The position numbers and the translations under genes are program-made. The notes beneath the pieces are model-generated. The model had not been told where the DNA came from. It was given only the letters and a program-made list of their open reading frames with translations, and did not search any database. Positions 49,829-60,519 of a stretch of 64,000 bases of DNA are shown one piece after another (the stretch's first letter is position 1; each line of letters opens with the position of its first letter). The DNA lies in NCBI RefSeq assembly GCF_014931605.1, contig NZ_CP053382.1, positions 3,782,001 to 3,846,000 of the forward strand, read 5' to 3'. The stretch comes from Halomonas sp. MCCC 1A13316 (GTDB lineage Bacteria; Pseudomonadota; Gammaproteobacteria; Pseudomonadales; Halomonadaceae).

Positions 49829-50907
49829 CAACGCATCCCCCTGCGCTGGTTATGCATCAGCAGCCCAAGGCCAAGCGCCAGGAACACGAGATGGATCGGC
49901 CACATGCCGATCATCGGCGACAGCGATCCGCGACCGATGGCATCCAGCGCTGCCAACAGCAGGCTGAGGTAGCAAATGTGCAGAAAGATCGCCGGCAACA
50001 GCTTGGCGAAACGGCCCTGGCGCGGATTGACCCGCGAGAGCGGCATCGCCATCAAGGTCAGGATAAAGACCATCAGCGGTAGCGAGAGTCGCCACTGCAA
50101 CTGGGCGTGGGCTCGCTCGGAGTCGTCGCCGAACAGCTCGGCAGTGGTAGCGTACTCGGCCGACTCCAGCTCTCGCTGCTCAGCGGCGAGAGAAAGACGC
50201 ACGGCATAGGTCTCGAATTTTAGCCGCTCGGCTTCGAAGCGCCCCGGCTCGACGCTGTAGCGCTCGCCATCGGCCAGAACCAGAAAGCGGCTGCCGGTCT
50301 CGTGATCGACGGTCTGATAGCCGCTACCGGCACGCGTCACGGCAGTCTCGGGCGAGCCGTCGCGGCGGCGCTGGCGCTCGCTGATGAAGACTTCCTGCAT
50401 GCGGCTGCCATCGTCGCTGAAAGATTCGGTATAGGCGGTGCGACCGCCGCCGAAGTCCTGGAAGCGTCCCGGAGCCAGGGCGGTGAAGTCAATCTGGCTG
50501 CTCTGCTCCTCGAGCATTACGGCATTGTGCAGTGCGCCGGCCGGGGTCAGCCACAGACTGCACAGCCCCACCACTACCGCCACCAGGGTCGCCGGCACCA
50601 GGCTGACCTGAAACAGCCGGGCGGGGCTGATACCGCAGGCCACCAGCACGGTGATCTCACTGTTGAGATAGAGCTGACCGTATGCCAGCAGAATGCCGAG
50701 AAAGAAGGCCAGCGGCAGGATCAGCTCGAGAAAGCCGGGCAGGTGAAAGAGCATCAAACTGCCGAGGATGGTGGCGGGAATGTCGCCCTCCGCGGCCTCG
50801 GTGAAATAGCGGATGAAGCGACTGCCCATGATGACCAGCAGCAGCACGCCGGCAACGGCGGCCATGGTGAGCAGGATCTCGCGGGTAAGGTATCGAAAAA
50901 TGATCAT
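49828..50907 (-). CDS. lptF: LPS export permease LptF
   Basis: Partner of LptG in LPS transport. The 359-residue product starts MIIFRYLTREILLTM, the typical LptF N-terminus, has LPGFLELILPLAFFLGILLAYGQLYLNSEI (YjgP/YjgQ signature region), a periplasmic domain at about 125-260 and three C-terminal helices. ATG 50907 is chosen by family length; the frame is open to 50922. It is divergent from pepA across 117 bp, the same arrangement as in E. coli. Confidence 0.95.
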   Translation of the reverse strand: MIIFRYLTREILLTMAAVAGVLLLVIMGSRFIRYFTEAAEGDIPATILGSLMLFHLPGFLELILPLAFFLGILLAYGQLYLNSEITVLVACGISPARLFQVSLVPATLVAVVVGLCSLWLTPAGALHNAVMLEEQSSQIDFTALAPGRFQDFGGGRTAYTESFSDDGSRMQEVFISERQRRRDGSPETAVTRAGSGYQTVDHETGSRFLVLADGERYSVEPGRFEAERLKFETYAVRLSLAAEQRELESAEYATTAELFGDDSERAHAQLQWRLSLPLMVFILTLMAMPLSRVNPRQGRFAKLLPAIFLHICYLSLLLAALDAIGRGSLSPMIGMWPIHLVFLALGLGLLMHNQRRGMR

Positions 50908-51024
50908 GCAGCGGTCTTCCATGCAATGGCGCCATGCCTTGAGTACACTTGGGTGATTCGGCAGTGGCCTGGAGCCGTGCCGGCATTATCCAGAATCCCC
51001 CATCGCTTGTCTTGTGGAGTCACC

Positions 51025-52545
51025 ATGGAATTCCCAGTTCAGACGGCCAATCCCGCCAAGGCCGAATCGGCCTGCCTCGTGGTCCCGGTTTTCAAGGACG
51101 GCGACCTGCTGCCCGCCGCCGCCAAGCTCGACGACGCCAGCGAGCGGCTGATCGGCCAGCTGATCGAGCGCGGCGACTTCGACGCCAAACTGGGTAATGT
51201 ACAACTCGTCCCCTTCGCCCCCGGCCTGAGTGCCGATCGCCTGATGCTGGTGGGGCTGGGCACGCGCGAGAAGTGTCAGGAGCGCGCCTTCATCAAGGCC
51301 CTGGATGCCGCTTTCACCGCCGTCGCCGGGCTGCCGGCCGAGGACGTCGCCGTAGCCTTCACCGACGTGCCGGTACCCGAGCGCAGCGTCGCCTGGAAGG
51401 CCCGCATGACCGCGGAGGCAGCACAGCGAGCCGTCTATCTTTTCGACGAATTCAAGTCGGAGAAGGCCCCGCGTCCGCGGCTTGAGAACGTCACCCTGCT
51501 GCTCAGCGACGGCGATACTGCCGACGAGGCCCGTGAGGGTGCGCGCATCGGTAACGCCATCGGCCAGGGCGTTGCCTATACCCGCACCCTGGGCAACCTG
51601 CCGGGCAACATTTGCACGCCGAGCTATCTGGCCGAGCAGGCCGAACAGCTGGGCCGCGAGTCGGGCGGCGCGCTCGAGGTCGAGATCCTCGACGAAGCGG
51701 CGCTGGAAGAGCTCGGCGCCCACAGCCTGCTCTCGGTTGGCCGTGGCAGCGAGCAGCCTTCGCGGCTGATCGTCATGAAGTATCAAGGCGCAGTGAGTGC
51801 CGACGAGGCGCCCCACGTACTGGTAGGCAAGGGCATCACCTTCGATACCGGCGGCATCTCGCTCAAGCCCGGCGAGGCGATGGACGAGATGAAGTTCGAC
51901 ATGTGCGGCGCCGCCAGCGTGTTCGGCACCGCCAAGGCGGTACTCGGCATCCGCCCCAAGCTGAACCTGGTGTTCATTGCCGCCGCCGCCGAGAACATGC
52001 CCGACGGCCGCGCCACCAAGCCCGGCGACATCATCAAGACGCTCAAGGGGCTCACTGTGGAGGTGCTCAACACCGACGCCGAAGGGCGCCTGGTACTGTG
52101 CGACGCGCTGACCTATGCCGAGCGCTTCGAGCCCGCCAGCGTGGTCGACATCGCCACCCTCACAGGGGCGGCGATCATCGCCCTGGGCCATCATGCCACC
52201 GGCCTGCTCTCCAATGACGACGACCTGGCGCTGGACCTGCTCGACGCCGGCGAAGCCGCCTGGGACCGCGCCTGGCACCTGCCGCTGTGGGACGAGTACA
52301 GGGAACAGCTCGACTCCAATTTCGCCGACATGGCCAATATCGGCGGTCGCCCGGCCGGCACCATCACCGCCGCGTGCTTCCTCTCGCGCTTCGCCGAAAA
52401 GTTCCCCTGGGCGCACCTGGACATCGCCGGTACCGCCTGGACCTCGGGCAAGCAGAAAGGCGCCAGCGGCCGTCCGGTGGGCCTGCTGACCCAGTACCTG
52501 CTTGACCGCGAGGAAGAGACGCGCCAGGTCGAGAACGACGACTGA
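51025..52545 (+). CDS. pepA: Cytosol aminopeptidase (leucyl aminopeptidase)
   Basis: Hexameric two-metal M17 aminopeptidase; in E. coli it also binds DNA at cer and carAB. The 506-residue product has an N-terminal macro-like domain and a catalytic domain with VGKGITFDTGGISLKPGEAMDEMKFDM (metal ligands) and the signature NTDAEGRLVL. ATG 51025 follows GTGGAG and gives MEFPVQTANP; a much longer open frame upstream runs across lptF and is only its shadow. The usual next gene, holC, is separated here by ilvE. Confidence 0.97.
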   Translation: MEFPVQTANPAKAESACLVVPVFKDGDLLPAAAKLDDASERLIGQLIERGDFDAKLGNVQLVPFAPGLSADRLMLVGLGTREKCQERAFIKALDAAFTAVAGLPAEDVAVAFTDVPVPERSVAWKARMTAEAAQRAVYLFDEFKSEKAPRPRLENVTLLLSDGDTADEAREGARIGNAIGQGVAYTRTLGNLPGNICTPSYLAEQAEQLGRESGGALEVEILDEAALEELGAHSLLSVGRGSEQPSRLIVMKYQGAVSADEAPHVLVGKGITFDTGGISLKPGEAMDEMKFDMCGAASVFGTAKAVLGIRPKLNLVFIAAAAENMPDGRATKPGDIIKTLKGLTVEVLNTDAEGRLVLCDALTYAERFEPASVVDIATLTGAAIIALGHHATGLLSNDDDLALDLLDAGEAAWDRAWHLPLWDEYREQLDSNFADMANIGGRPAGTITAACFLSRFAEKFPWAHLDIAGTAWTSGKQKGASGRPVGLLTQYLLDREEETRQVENDD

Positions 52546-52596
52546 CGTTGCCAAGGTTGCCAACGCAGGCGACAACCGTTACATCTGACGCATTGC

Positions 52597-52624
52597 GCGC
52601 ACCGGGTCGGTCGACCCGGTGCGC
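52597..52624 (+). repeat. Palindrome between pepA and ilvE
   Basis: A perfect 13-bp inverted repeat (52597-52609 with 52612-52624) and a 2-base centre, 51 bp after pepA and 54 bp before ilvE. It lacks a U-run. It may be an inefficient terminator or a regulatory stem. Confidence 0.55.
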
Positions 52625-52677
52625 CGTAGAAGCCCAAGAAAACGCCGGAATCCCGGCATAGCGGAGACCCTTTTGCC

Positions 52678-53775
52678 GTGCCCAACGCTACCTTCGAGAC
52701 GCTGCCCAACGCTACACCTGTGGCAGCCAACATTCGCGACGACATCCTCGCCAGCCCCGGCTTCGGCCAGTACTTCAGCGATCATATGGCCCACGTGCGC
52801 TGGACGTCCGAGTCCGGCTGGCACGGCCACGAGGTGCGCCCCTACGGGCCGCTGACCTTAGACCCGGCAGCCGCCGTACTGCACTACGGCCAGGAAATCT
52901 TCGAGGGCATCAAGGCCTATCGCCATGCCGACGGCTCGGTGTGGTCGTTCCGCCCGGAGAAGAACGCCGAGCGCTTCCGCCGCAGCGCACGTCGCCTGGC
53001 GCTGCCCGAACTCAGCGACGAAGACTTCATCGGCTCGCTCAAGGCCCTGCTCGCCCAGGACCACACCTGGGTGCCGACGCCCAGCAGCGAGGCCGACGAA
53101 TCGAGCCTCTACCTGCGCCCGTTCATGATCGCCAGCGAGAAATTCCTCGGCGTGCGCCCGGCCAAGGAAGTCGACTACTACGTCATCGCGTCTCCCGCCG
53201 GCGCCTACTTCAAGGGCGGCATCGCCCCGGTATCGATCTGGCTCTCCTCTCACTACAAGCGCGCCGCCCCCGGCGGCACCGGCTTCGCCAAGTGCGGCGG
53301 CAACTACGCCGCATCGTTGGCCGCCCAGAAGGAAGCCGAGAAGCACGGCTGCGGCCAGGTCGCCTTCCTCGACGCCGCCGAGAACAAGTGGATCGAGGAA
53401 CTGGGCGGCATGAACCTGTTCTTCGTCTACAAGGACGGTCGCCTGGTCACTCCGCGCCTGACCGACACCATCCTCGAGGGAGTGACCCGCGACTCGGTAC
53501 TGACCCTCGGCCGCGACGAAGGCTTCACCCCGGAAGAGCGCGCCATCAGCATCGACGAATGGCGTGAAGGCGTGGCCTCCGGCGAGATCACCGAAGTCTT
53601 CGCCTGCGGTACCGCCGCGGTGATCACCCCGGTGGGCCAGTTGATCAGCGAGGACGACACCATCCGCATGCCCGACGAAGGCAACGAGGTGGCCAAGCGC
53701 CTGCGCGCCAAGCTGCTCGACCTGCAGTACGGTCGCGCCGAGGATACGCATGGTTGGTTGACCCGCCTGGTGTGA
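52678..53775 (+). CDS. ilvE: Branched-chain amino acid aminotransferase (long, type II form)
   Basis: PLP enzyme that interconverts Leu, Ile, Val and their keto acids. The 365-residue product resembles the eukaryote/actinobacterial type II BCAT more than the 309-residue E. coli IlvE: LHYGQEIFEGIKAYRHADG, GTGFAKCGGNYAASLAAQ with PLP lysine K205, and the late GSGT-like CGTAAVITPVG. It starts with GTG 52678. It lies between pepA and holC, splitting a cluster that is contiguous in E. coli, and is flanked by hairpins on both sides. Confidence 0.94.
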   Translation: MPNATFETLPNATPVAANIRDDILASPGFGQYFSDHMAHVRWTSESGWHGHEVRPYGPLTLDPAAAVLHYGQEIFEGIKAYRHADGSVWSFRPEKNAERFRRSARRLALPELSDEDFIGSLKALLAQDHTWVPTPSSEADESSLYLRPFMIASEKFLGVRPAKEVDYYVIASPAGAYFKGGIAPVSIWLSSHYKRAAPGGTGFAKCGGNYAASLAAQKEAEKHGCGQVAFLDAAENKWIEELGGMNLFFVYKDGRLVTPRLTDTILEGVTRDSVLTLGRDEGFTPEERAISIDEWREGVASGEITEVFACGTAAVITPVGQLISEDDTIRMPDEGNEVAKRLRAKLLDLQYGRAEDTHGWLTRLV

Positions 53776-53821
53776 TCTCAGAAGCCCAGTGGTGGACAAA
53801 TGACGTCCACCTGGACCCGCG

Positions 53822-53844
53822 GCCCCTGCCATCGTGGCGGGGGC
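53822..53844 (+). terminator. Hairpin after ilvE
   Basis: A 10-bp stem (53822-53831 with 53835-53844, one G-U pair) with a 3-base loop in the 190-bp gap between ilvE and holC. No U-run follows, so termination may be partial. Nothing else in the gap is supportable as a gene. Confidence 0.45.
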
Positions 53845-53965
53845 GCCGGAGGGCAGGCCGACGCGGAGGTCCTACGCCAGGGATGGCGTCGGTAGCGTAC
53901 AGGGAAGTATTCACAGCGCCTCCGCGACGGCCTGTCCTGCGGGAAAGCCCCCAGGCAGATTCCAG

Positions 53966-54406
53966 ATGACCCAAGTCGATTTTTACATCCTCCCGGATAC
54001 TACCCTCGAGGCACGGCTCGATTTCGCCTGCCGGCTGGCCGAGACCATCGCCGGCAAGGGGTTCCGGCTGCACCTGCACGTCGAAGATGAGGCCATGGCT
54101 ACCGATCTCGACGAGCGGCTGTGGACCTTCCGCCCCGACGCCTACCTGCCCCACGCCCTGCTCGGTAGCGATATGGCCGACAGTGTGGCGGTGACCATCG
54201 GCTGGCAGCAGCCTCCCGAGCCGAGCCCGGAAGCGCCCATGGCGCTGCTCAACCTCGATCCGGGCATTCCCGAGTGGTTCTCGCGCTTCGAGCGCGTCGC
54301 CGAGATCATCAACCAGCACCAACATGTGCTCGTCGCCAAGCGCGAATGCTGGCAGACCTACAAGCAGCGCGGTTATCCCGTCAAAGCACATCAGCTGCGC
54401 GGCTGA
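53966..54406 (+). CDS. holC: DNA polymerase III chi subunit
   Basis: Clamp-loader accessory subunit that binds SSB. The 146-residue product has the family start [24 protein letters not shown], the [22 protein letters not shown] stretch and the late [13 protein letters not shown] 53966 is chosen by family; the open frame upstream to 53834 is not conserved. valS follows after 113 bp with its own promoter-like site. Confidence 0.93.
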   Translation: MTQVDFYILPDTTLEARLDFACRLAETIAGKGFRLHLHVEDEAMATDLDERLWTFRPDAYLPHALLGSDMADSVAVTIGWQQPPEPSPEAPMALLNLDPGIPEWFSRFERVAEIINQHQHVLVAKRECWQTYKQRGYPVKAHQLRG

Positions 54407-54432
54407 CGCCAACTCTCTACTCGCGCTATAAT
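54403..54432 (+). promoter_or_regulatory. Sigma-70 promoter for valS
   Basis: CTGACG (54403-54408), 18 bp, and a perfect TATAAT (54427-54432) lie 88 bp ahead of the valS ATG; the -35 box overlaps the end of holC. Confidence 0.6.
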
Positions 54433-54519
54433 CGAGCCCATTTTTCGACCGCTTCGACGATTTTCCTGCCGCCCGGCGACACGATCCGGCGGCGCTCATT
54501 TCTGGACCCGGAACGCCCC

Positions 54520-57381
<2,862 letters not shown>

Positions 57382-57487
57382 TCAGCGGCCCGAAGCCGCC
57401 GCGTCCGGATCAGCGGCCCGAAACCGCCACGACCGGATCAGCGGCCCAAGCCGCCGCGGGCCGATTTAGCGGCCCGACACCGCCGCC
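57382..57487. repeat. Four tandem 28-bp hairpin repeats after valS
   Basis: Units start at 57382, 57410, 57438 and 57466 (the last truncated at 22 bp). Each begins T(C/T)AGCGGCCC and can fold a small stem of GCGG with CCGC separated by a CCGAA-like loop; the pairing bases stay while other positions vary. They start one base after the valS TGA. No spacers or cas genes are present, so this is not CRISPR. Confidence 0.8.
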
Positions 57488-57522
57488 AGGAGACGATGTG
57501 AATGCCTTGAGAAGACAGCACC

Positions 57523-57886
57523 ATGGCCAGCCATAGCCAAGGCTTGACCCTCAAGGCGATCCGGCCGCTGTTCCCGCTGCTCGAGCGAAACAGCGCCGGG
57601 GCGATCCTGGTCGACGAGACGAGCCGGCTGGTCTGGATCAATGCCTGCTACTGTCGGCTGCTGGGCATCGACGATCCCACCAGCGTCATCGGTCGCCCGG
57701 TCAACCAGGTGATTCCCCATACCCGCATGCCCGAGGTAGTGCGCAGCGGGCGTCCCATTTTGCTCGACATCATGGAGTACCAGTCCCGTCAGTTGGTGGT
57801 CACGCGACTGCCGCTGCACGACCCCACCAACGGCCGGGTCAACGGCGCGGTGGCCTTCATCGTGTTCGACGACCTGGAGCCGCTGG
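57523..57886 (+). pseudogene. PAS-domain fragment of a sigma-54-type regulator
   Basis: An intact PAS domain (LLERNSAGAILVDETSRLVWINACYC, then [15 protein letters not shown] and [10 protein letters not shown]) of about 120 residues is followed abruptly by unrelated sequence. In homologous regulators a PAS domain ending in FDDLEPL continues into an AAA+ sigma-54-activation domain and a Fis-type HTH; neither is present. The frame runs on to 58368 only as an Arg/Gly-rich shadow of the next gene. I read it as the 5' remnant left by a deletion. Confidence 0.75.
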
Positions 57887-58351
57887 CGCCGCGTGATGGC
57901 GGTACACCTGGACGGCGCCTTCCTGGTCACCGGTGCCGCCCTGCGTCAGATGTATCGCCAGGAGAACGGCGGCAGTCTGATTTACATGGGCTCGGTGCAC
58001 AGCAAACTTGCCTCGCCGCTCAAGGCTCCCTATGTGGCGGCCAAGCACGGCCTGCTGGGCCTGTGCCGCACCGTTGCCAAGGAGGGCGCGGCGCACCGGG
58101 TGCGCGCCAACGTGATCTGCCCCGGGTTCGTGCGCACGCCGCTGGTGGATCGGCAGATCCCCGAGCAGGCCGAGGCGCTGGGAATGACCGAGGAAGCCGT
58201 GGTGCGCGACGTGATGCTCAAGGACACCGTCGACGGCGAGTTCACCACGCTGGAGGACAGCGCCGAAGTGGCGCTGCACCTGGCCGCTTTCCCCACGGCG
58301 GCCCTGACCGGCCAGTCGGTGGTGGTCAGTCACGGTTGGTACATGCAGTAG
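57884..58351 (+). pseudogene. bdhA: 3-hydroxybutyrate dehydrogenase, N-terminally deleted
   Basis: From [11 protein letters not shown] onward the frame encodes the back half of a BdhA-type [14 protein letters not shown] (catalytic Ser), YVAAKHG (Tyr-Lys), [17 protein letters not shown] and the family C-terminus [10 protein letters not shown]. The Rossmann N-terminal third with the NAD glycine motif is missing and replaced, in another frame, by the PAS fragment. The remnant cannot bind NAD normally. Ends at TAG 58349-58351. The intact enzyme oxidises (R)-3-hydroxybutyrate from PHB breakdown. Confidence 0.8.
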
Positions 58352-58364
58352 CCTTGGCTCAGAC

Positions 58365-58820
58365 CTAGTTCGCTCTGCGCCAACCGCCCAACACGCGCTG
58401 ATCCGGTCCGAAGAACACCAGCCGGTCGTGGTCGATGAGGAAACGGTAGGCGTTCTCCATCATCCCGCTGATGCGCCGGGCATCGTCGAGCTTCGGACAG
58501 CCCCGGCGAGTGGCGGCCAGTTCATCGAAGTTTATGCGGTTTCCGGTATCGAGGCTCACCCGACCATTGAGTTCGTTGCAGCCATCGCTGCCCGTCACGC
58601 GGCCATCGGGTGAAACCACGAAATGTGGCGTCTCGGGCATGGAAAGCCGTTCGTCGGTACCCACCAACAGCAGGTTCCAGCGCTGCCCCACCACGGGATG
58701 GTCACTGGAGACACGAGGGCCGTCATCGCGTATCGGCCCGGAGGGCTGGCTCCCGCAAGCCGCCAGCAGGGCCGCGGTCGCCAACATCAGGCCCAGGCGG
58801 GCCACAAGCGTCATCTTCAT
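58365..58820 (-). CDS. META-domain lipoprotein (HslJ-like)
   Basis: Envelope stress protein of the META/HslJ family. The 151-residue product has a lipoprotein signal with lipobox LAAC (cysteine near 22) and a META domain: VGQRWNLLLVGTDE, HFVVSPDGRVTGSDGCNELNGRV and the late IDHDRLVFFG. Members are linked to heat-shock or antibiotic tolerance. Start ATG 58820 (MKMTLVARLGL); ATG 58814 is also possible. It lies on the opposite strand just behind the broken bdhA. Confidence 0.88.
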   Translation of the reverse strand: MKMTLVARLGLMLATAALLAACGSQPSGPIRDDGPRVSSDHPVVGQRWNLLLVGTDERLSMPETPHFVVSPDGRVTGSDGCNELNGRVSLDTGNRINFDELAATRRGCPKLDDARRISGMMENAYRFLIDHDRLVFFGPDQRVLGGWRRAN

Positions 58821-58889
58821 GGACTTTCTACTTCTCTATAAGGCTGAGTTCACGCCGTACGGCCAGGCGCAATCGTATGTAAACACCTT

Positions 58890-59330
58890 CTACCAAGAGC
58901 CGGTATTTTCCATCGAGGCCCAAGGCTCCCGGGCCGGCAACGGCTCCCCTTTCTGCAGCAGCTCGATGGATATGCCATCGGGGCTGCGTACGAAAGCCAT
59001 ATGGCCGTCGCGTGGCGGCCGGTTAATGGTCACCCCAGCCGCCTGCAGGCGCTCGCATAGCGCATAGATATCGTCGACGCGATAGGCCAGGTGTCCGAAG
59101 CTGCGTCCGCCGCTGTACTCCTCCGGATCCCAGTTCCAGGTCAGCTCGAGCTCGGGCGCCTTGAGTCGCTCGGAGCGCGGCGCGTCCTCTGTCGCGGCCA
59201 GGAAGACCAGGGTAAAGCGGCCCTTCTCGTTCTCCTTGCGGCGAACCTCCACCAGCCCCAGCAGATCGCAATAGAAGCGCAGCGATGCGTCCAGATCGCT
59301 GACGCGCACCATGGTGTGCAGATACTGCAT
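58890..59330 (-). CDS. gloA: Lactoylglutathione lyase (glyoxalase I)
   Basis: Converts the hemithioacetal of methylglyoxal and glutathione to S-lactoylglutathione. The 146-residue product matches the short Ni-type GloA: metal ligands H5 ([10 protein letters not shown]), a Glu in ELELTWNW, a His in GRSFGHLAY and a Glu in [18 protein letters not shown] near residue 20 is the family motif. The C-terminal 15 residues extend beyond E. coli GloA (135). Confidence 0.95.
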   Translation of the reverse strand: MQYLHTMVRVSDLDASLRFYCDLLGLVEVRRKENEKGRFTLVFLAATEDAPRSERLKAPELELTWNWDPEEYSGGRSFGHLAYRVDDIYALCERLQAAGVTINRPPRDGHMAFVRSPDGISIELLQKGEPLPAREPWASMENTGSW

Positions 59331-59356
59331 GAACCTCTCCTTGTCTTCTGGCGAAG

Positions 59357-59851
59357 TCAGTCGTGAGTATATTCGTTGAAAATGTTCGGCGTCCTGTCCT
59401 CATGGCGCCAGGTCAGCACCGAGTAATCATCGTAGCGGCCTGTCTCCATGCCCGGCGAGCCGTGAGGCATTCCAGGCACGGTCAGTCCCGCCACATCGGG
59501 CTTTTCCTCGAGCAGCCGCTTGATATCGGCGGCGGGCACGTGACCCTCGATCACGTAGCCTTCGACCAGCGCCGTGTGGCAGGAAGCGAGTTCCGGCGTA
59601 ATGCCGTGCTCGATCTTTACCGCGCGCATGTCGCTGGTCTGGTGCTGGCGCACCTCGAAGCCCTCTTCCTCGAGATGTTCGGCCCAGGCCGAGCAGCAGC
59701 CGCAATTGGGGTCCTGGTACATTTCGACCAGGGGCGCGGCCTGCGAAGCAGTGATAGAGGCCACGATGGCATAAGTGGCCAGCAACCCTCCCCCCAGGGT
59801 GGAGAGCAGCGTCTTCTTTCGGGCCTTGCGTATTGCGGGTAGGATCTTCAT
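59357..59851 (-). CDS. DUF411 periplasmic metal-binding protein
   Basis: DUF411 proteins are periplasmic and usually linked to copper or other metal resistance. The 164-residue product has a signal peptide (about 14-38), then the NCGCC motif with C50, C52, C53 and a thioredoxin-like core. [21 protein letters not shown] (C near 90) is the second conserved block, and [15 protein letters not shown] the third. Met-rich end [10 protein letters not shown] supports metal binding. ATG 59851 gives [13 protein letters not shown]; upstream open frame is not signal-like. It is divergent from tag. Confidence 0.87.
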   Translation of the reverse strand: MKILPAIRKARKKTLLSTLGGGLLATYAIVASITASQAAPLVEMYQDPNCGCCSAWAEHLEEEGFEVRQHQTSDMRAVKIEHGITPELASCHTALVEGYVIEGHVPAADIKRLLEEKPDVAGLTVPGMPHGSPGMETGRYDDYSVLTWRHEDRTPNIFNEYTHD

Positions 59852-59894
59852 ATCAACGGCTCCTGATGCGTTGCGACGCCATAATGGATGGGAT

Positions 59895-59922
59895 CTTGAC
59901 AAGCCGCCATTGGCTTGCCAAG
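59895..59922. promoter_or_regulatory. Imperfect palindrome between DUF411 gene and tag
   Basis: CTTG-A-CAAGCC (59895-59905) and GGCTTG-C-CAAG (59912-59922) pair at 10 of 11 positions around a 6-bp centre, in the 98-bp divergent intergenic region. TTGACA (59896-59901) inside it could be the tag -35 box. A shared operator is plausible. Confidence 0.45.
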
Positions 59923-59949
59923 ACCTCACACAAGGAAAAGAGAGCAGAA

Positions 59950-60486
59950 ATGGCGCACTATTGCGATATTGCCCCAGGCCATCCTTGGCATGGACCCTAC
60001 CACGAGGATGAGTACGGCTTCCCGGTTGAAGACGACACGGCGCTGTTCGAGCGCCTCGTGCTGGAGATCAACCAGGCCGGCCTCTCGTGGCTGACCGTGC
60101 TGAAGAAGCGAGACGCGTTTCGCCACGCCTTCGCCGGTTTCGCTATCGACCGGGTCGCGGCTTTCGGCGATGCGGAGCGCGCCAGCCTGCTGGACGACGC
60201 CGGCATCATCCGCAACCGGCTCAAGGTCGAGGCGACGATTCACAACGCCGGCGTGATCCAGGCGCTGCGCGATCAGCACGGCAGCTTCGCCGGCTGGCTC
60301 GACTACCACCATCCGTTGCCGTTGGCCGACTGGGTCAAGCTGTTCCGCCGGACCTTTCGCTTCACCGGCCCCGAAATCGTAGGCGAGTTCCTGATGAGCA
60401 CCGGCTACCTGCCAGGTGCCCACCGCGACGACTGTCCGGTCCATCAGCGCATTCTCGCCTGTCGCCCCGCTTGGCGCTCGGCCTGA
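59950..60486 (+). CDS. tag: DNA-3-methyladenine glycosylase I
   Basis: Base-excision enzyme that removes 3-methyladenine. The 178-residue product has the Tag zinc ligands C5, H18, H158 and C162, plus LEINQAGLSWLTVLKKRDAFR (helix-hairpin-helix and base-pocket region). ATG 59950 gives MAHYCDIAPGHPWHGPYHEDEYG, the family start, behind AAGGAAAAGAG. The longer open frame from 59833 overlaps the divergent promoter region. The next gene starts 34 bp later. Confidence 0.94.
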   Translation: MAHYCDIAPGHPWHGPYHEDEYGFPVEDDTALFERLVLEINQAGLSWLTVLKKRDAFRHAFAGFAIDRVAAFGDAERASLLDDAGIIRNRLKVEATIHNAGVIQALRDQHGSFAGWLDYHHPLPLADWVKLFRRTFRFTGPEIVGEFLMSTGYLPGAHRDDCPVHQRILACRPAWRSA

Positions 60487-60519
60487 AAGCCCGTTCATCG
60501 GCGCAAGGAGATCAAGCGC

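Noticed and set aside
50302..51024. 240-residue N-terminal extension of PepA
   Set aside because: It is the antisense of lptF; the family start with Shine-Dalgarno is at 51025.
50986..52575. Minus-strand frame opposite pepA
   Set aside because: Mirror frame of pepA; no family motif.
57382..57487. CRISPR array
   Set aside because: Units are contiguous without spacers, only four, and no cas genes are near.
57887..58368. C-terminal 160 residues of the PAS frame as a real domain
   Set aside because: Arg/Gly/Pro-rich and out of frame with clear BdhA homology on the same strand.
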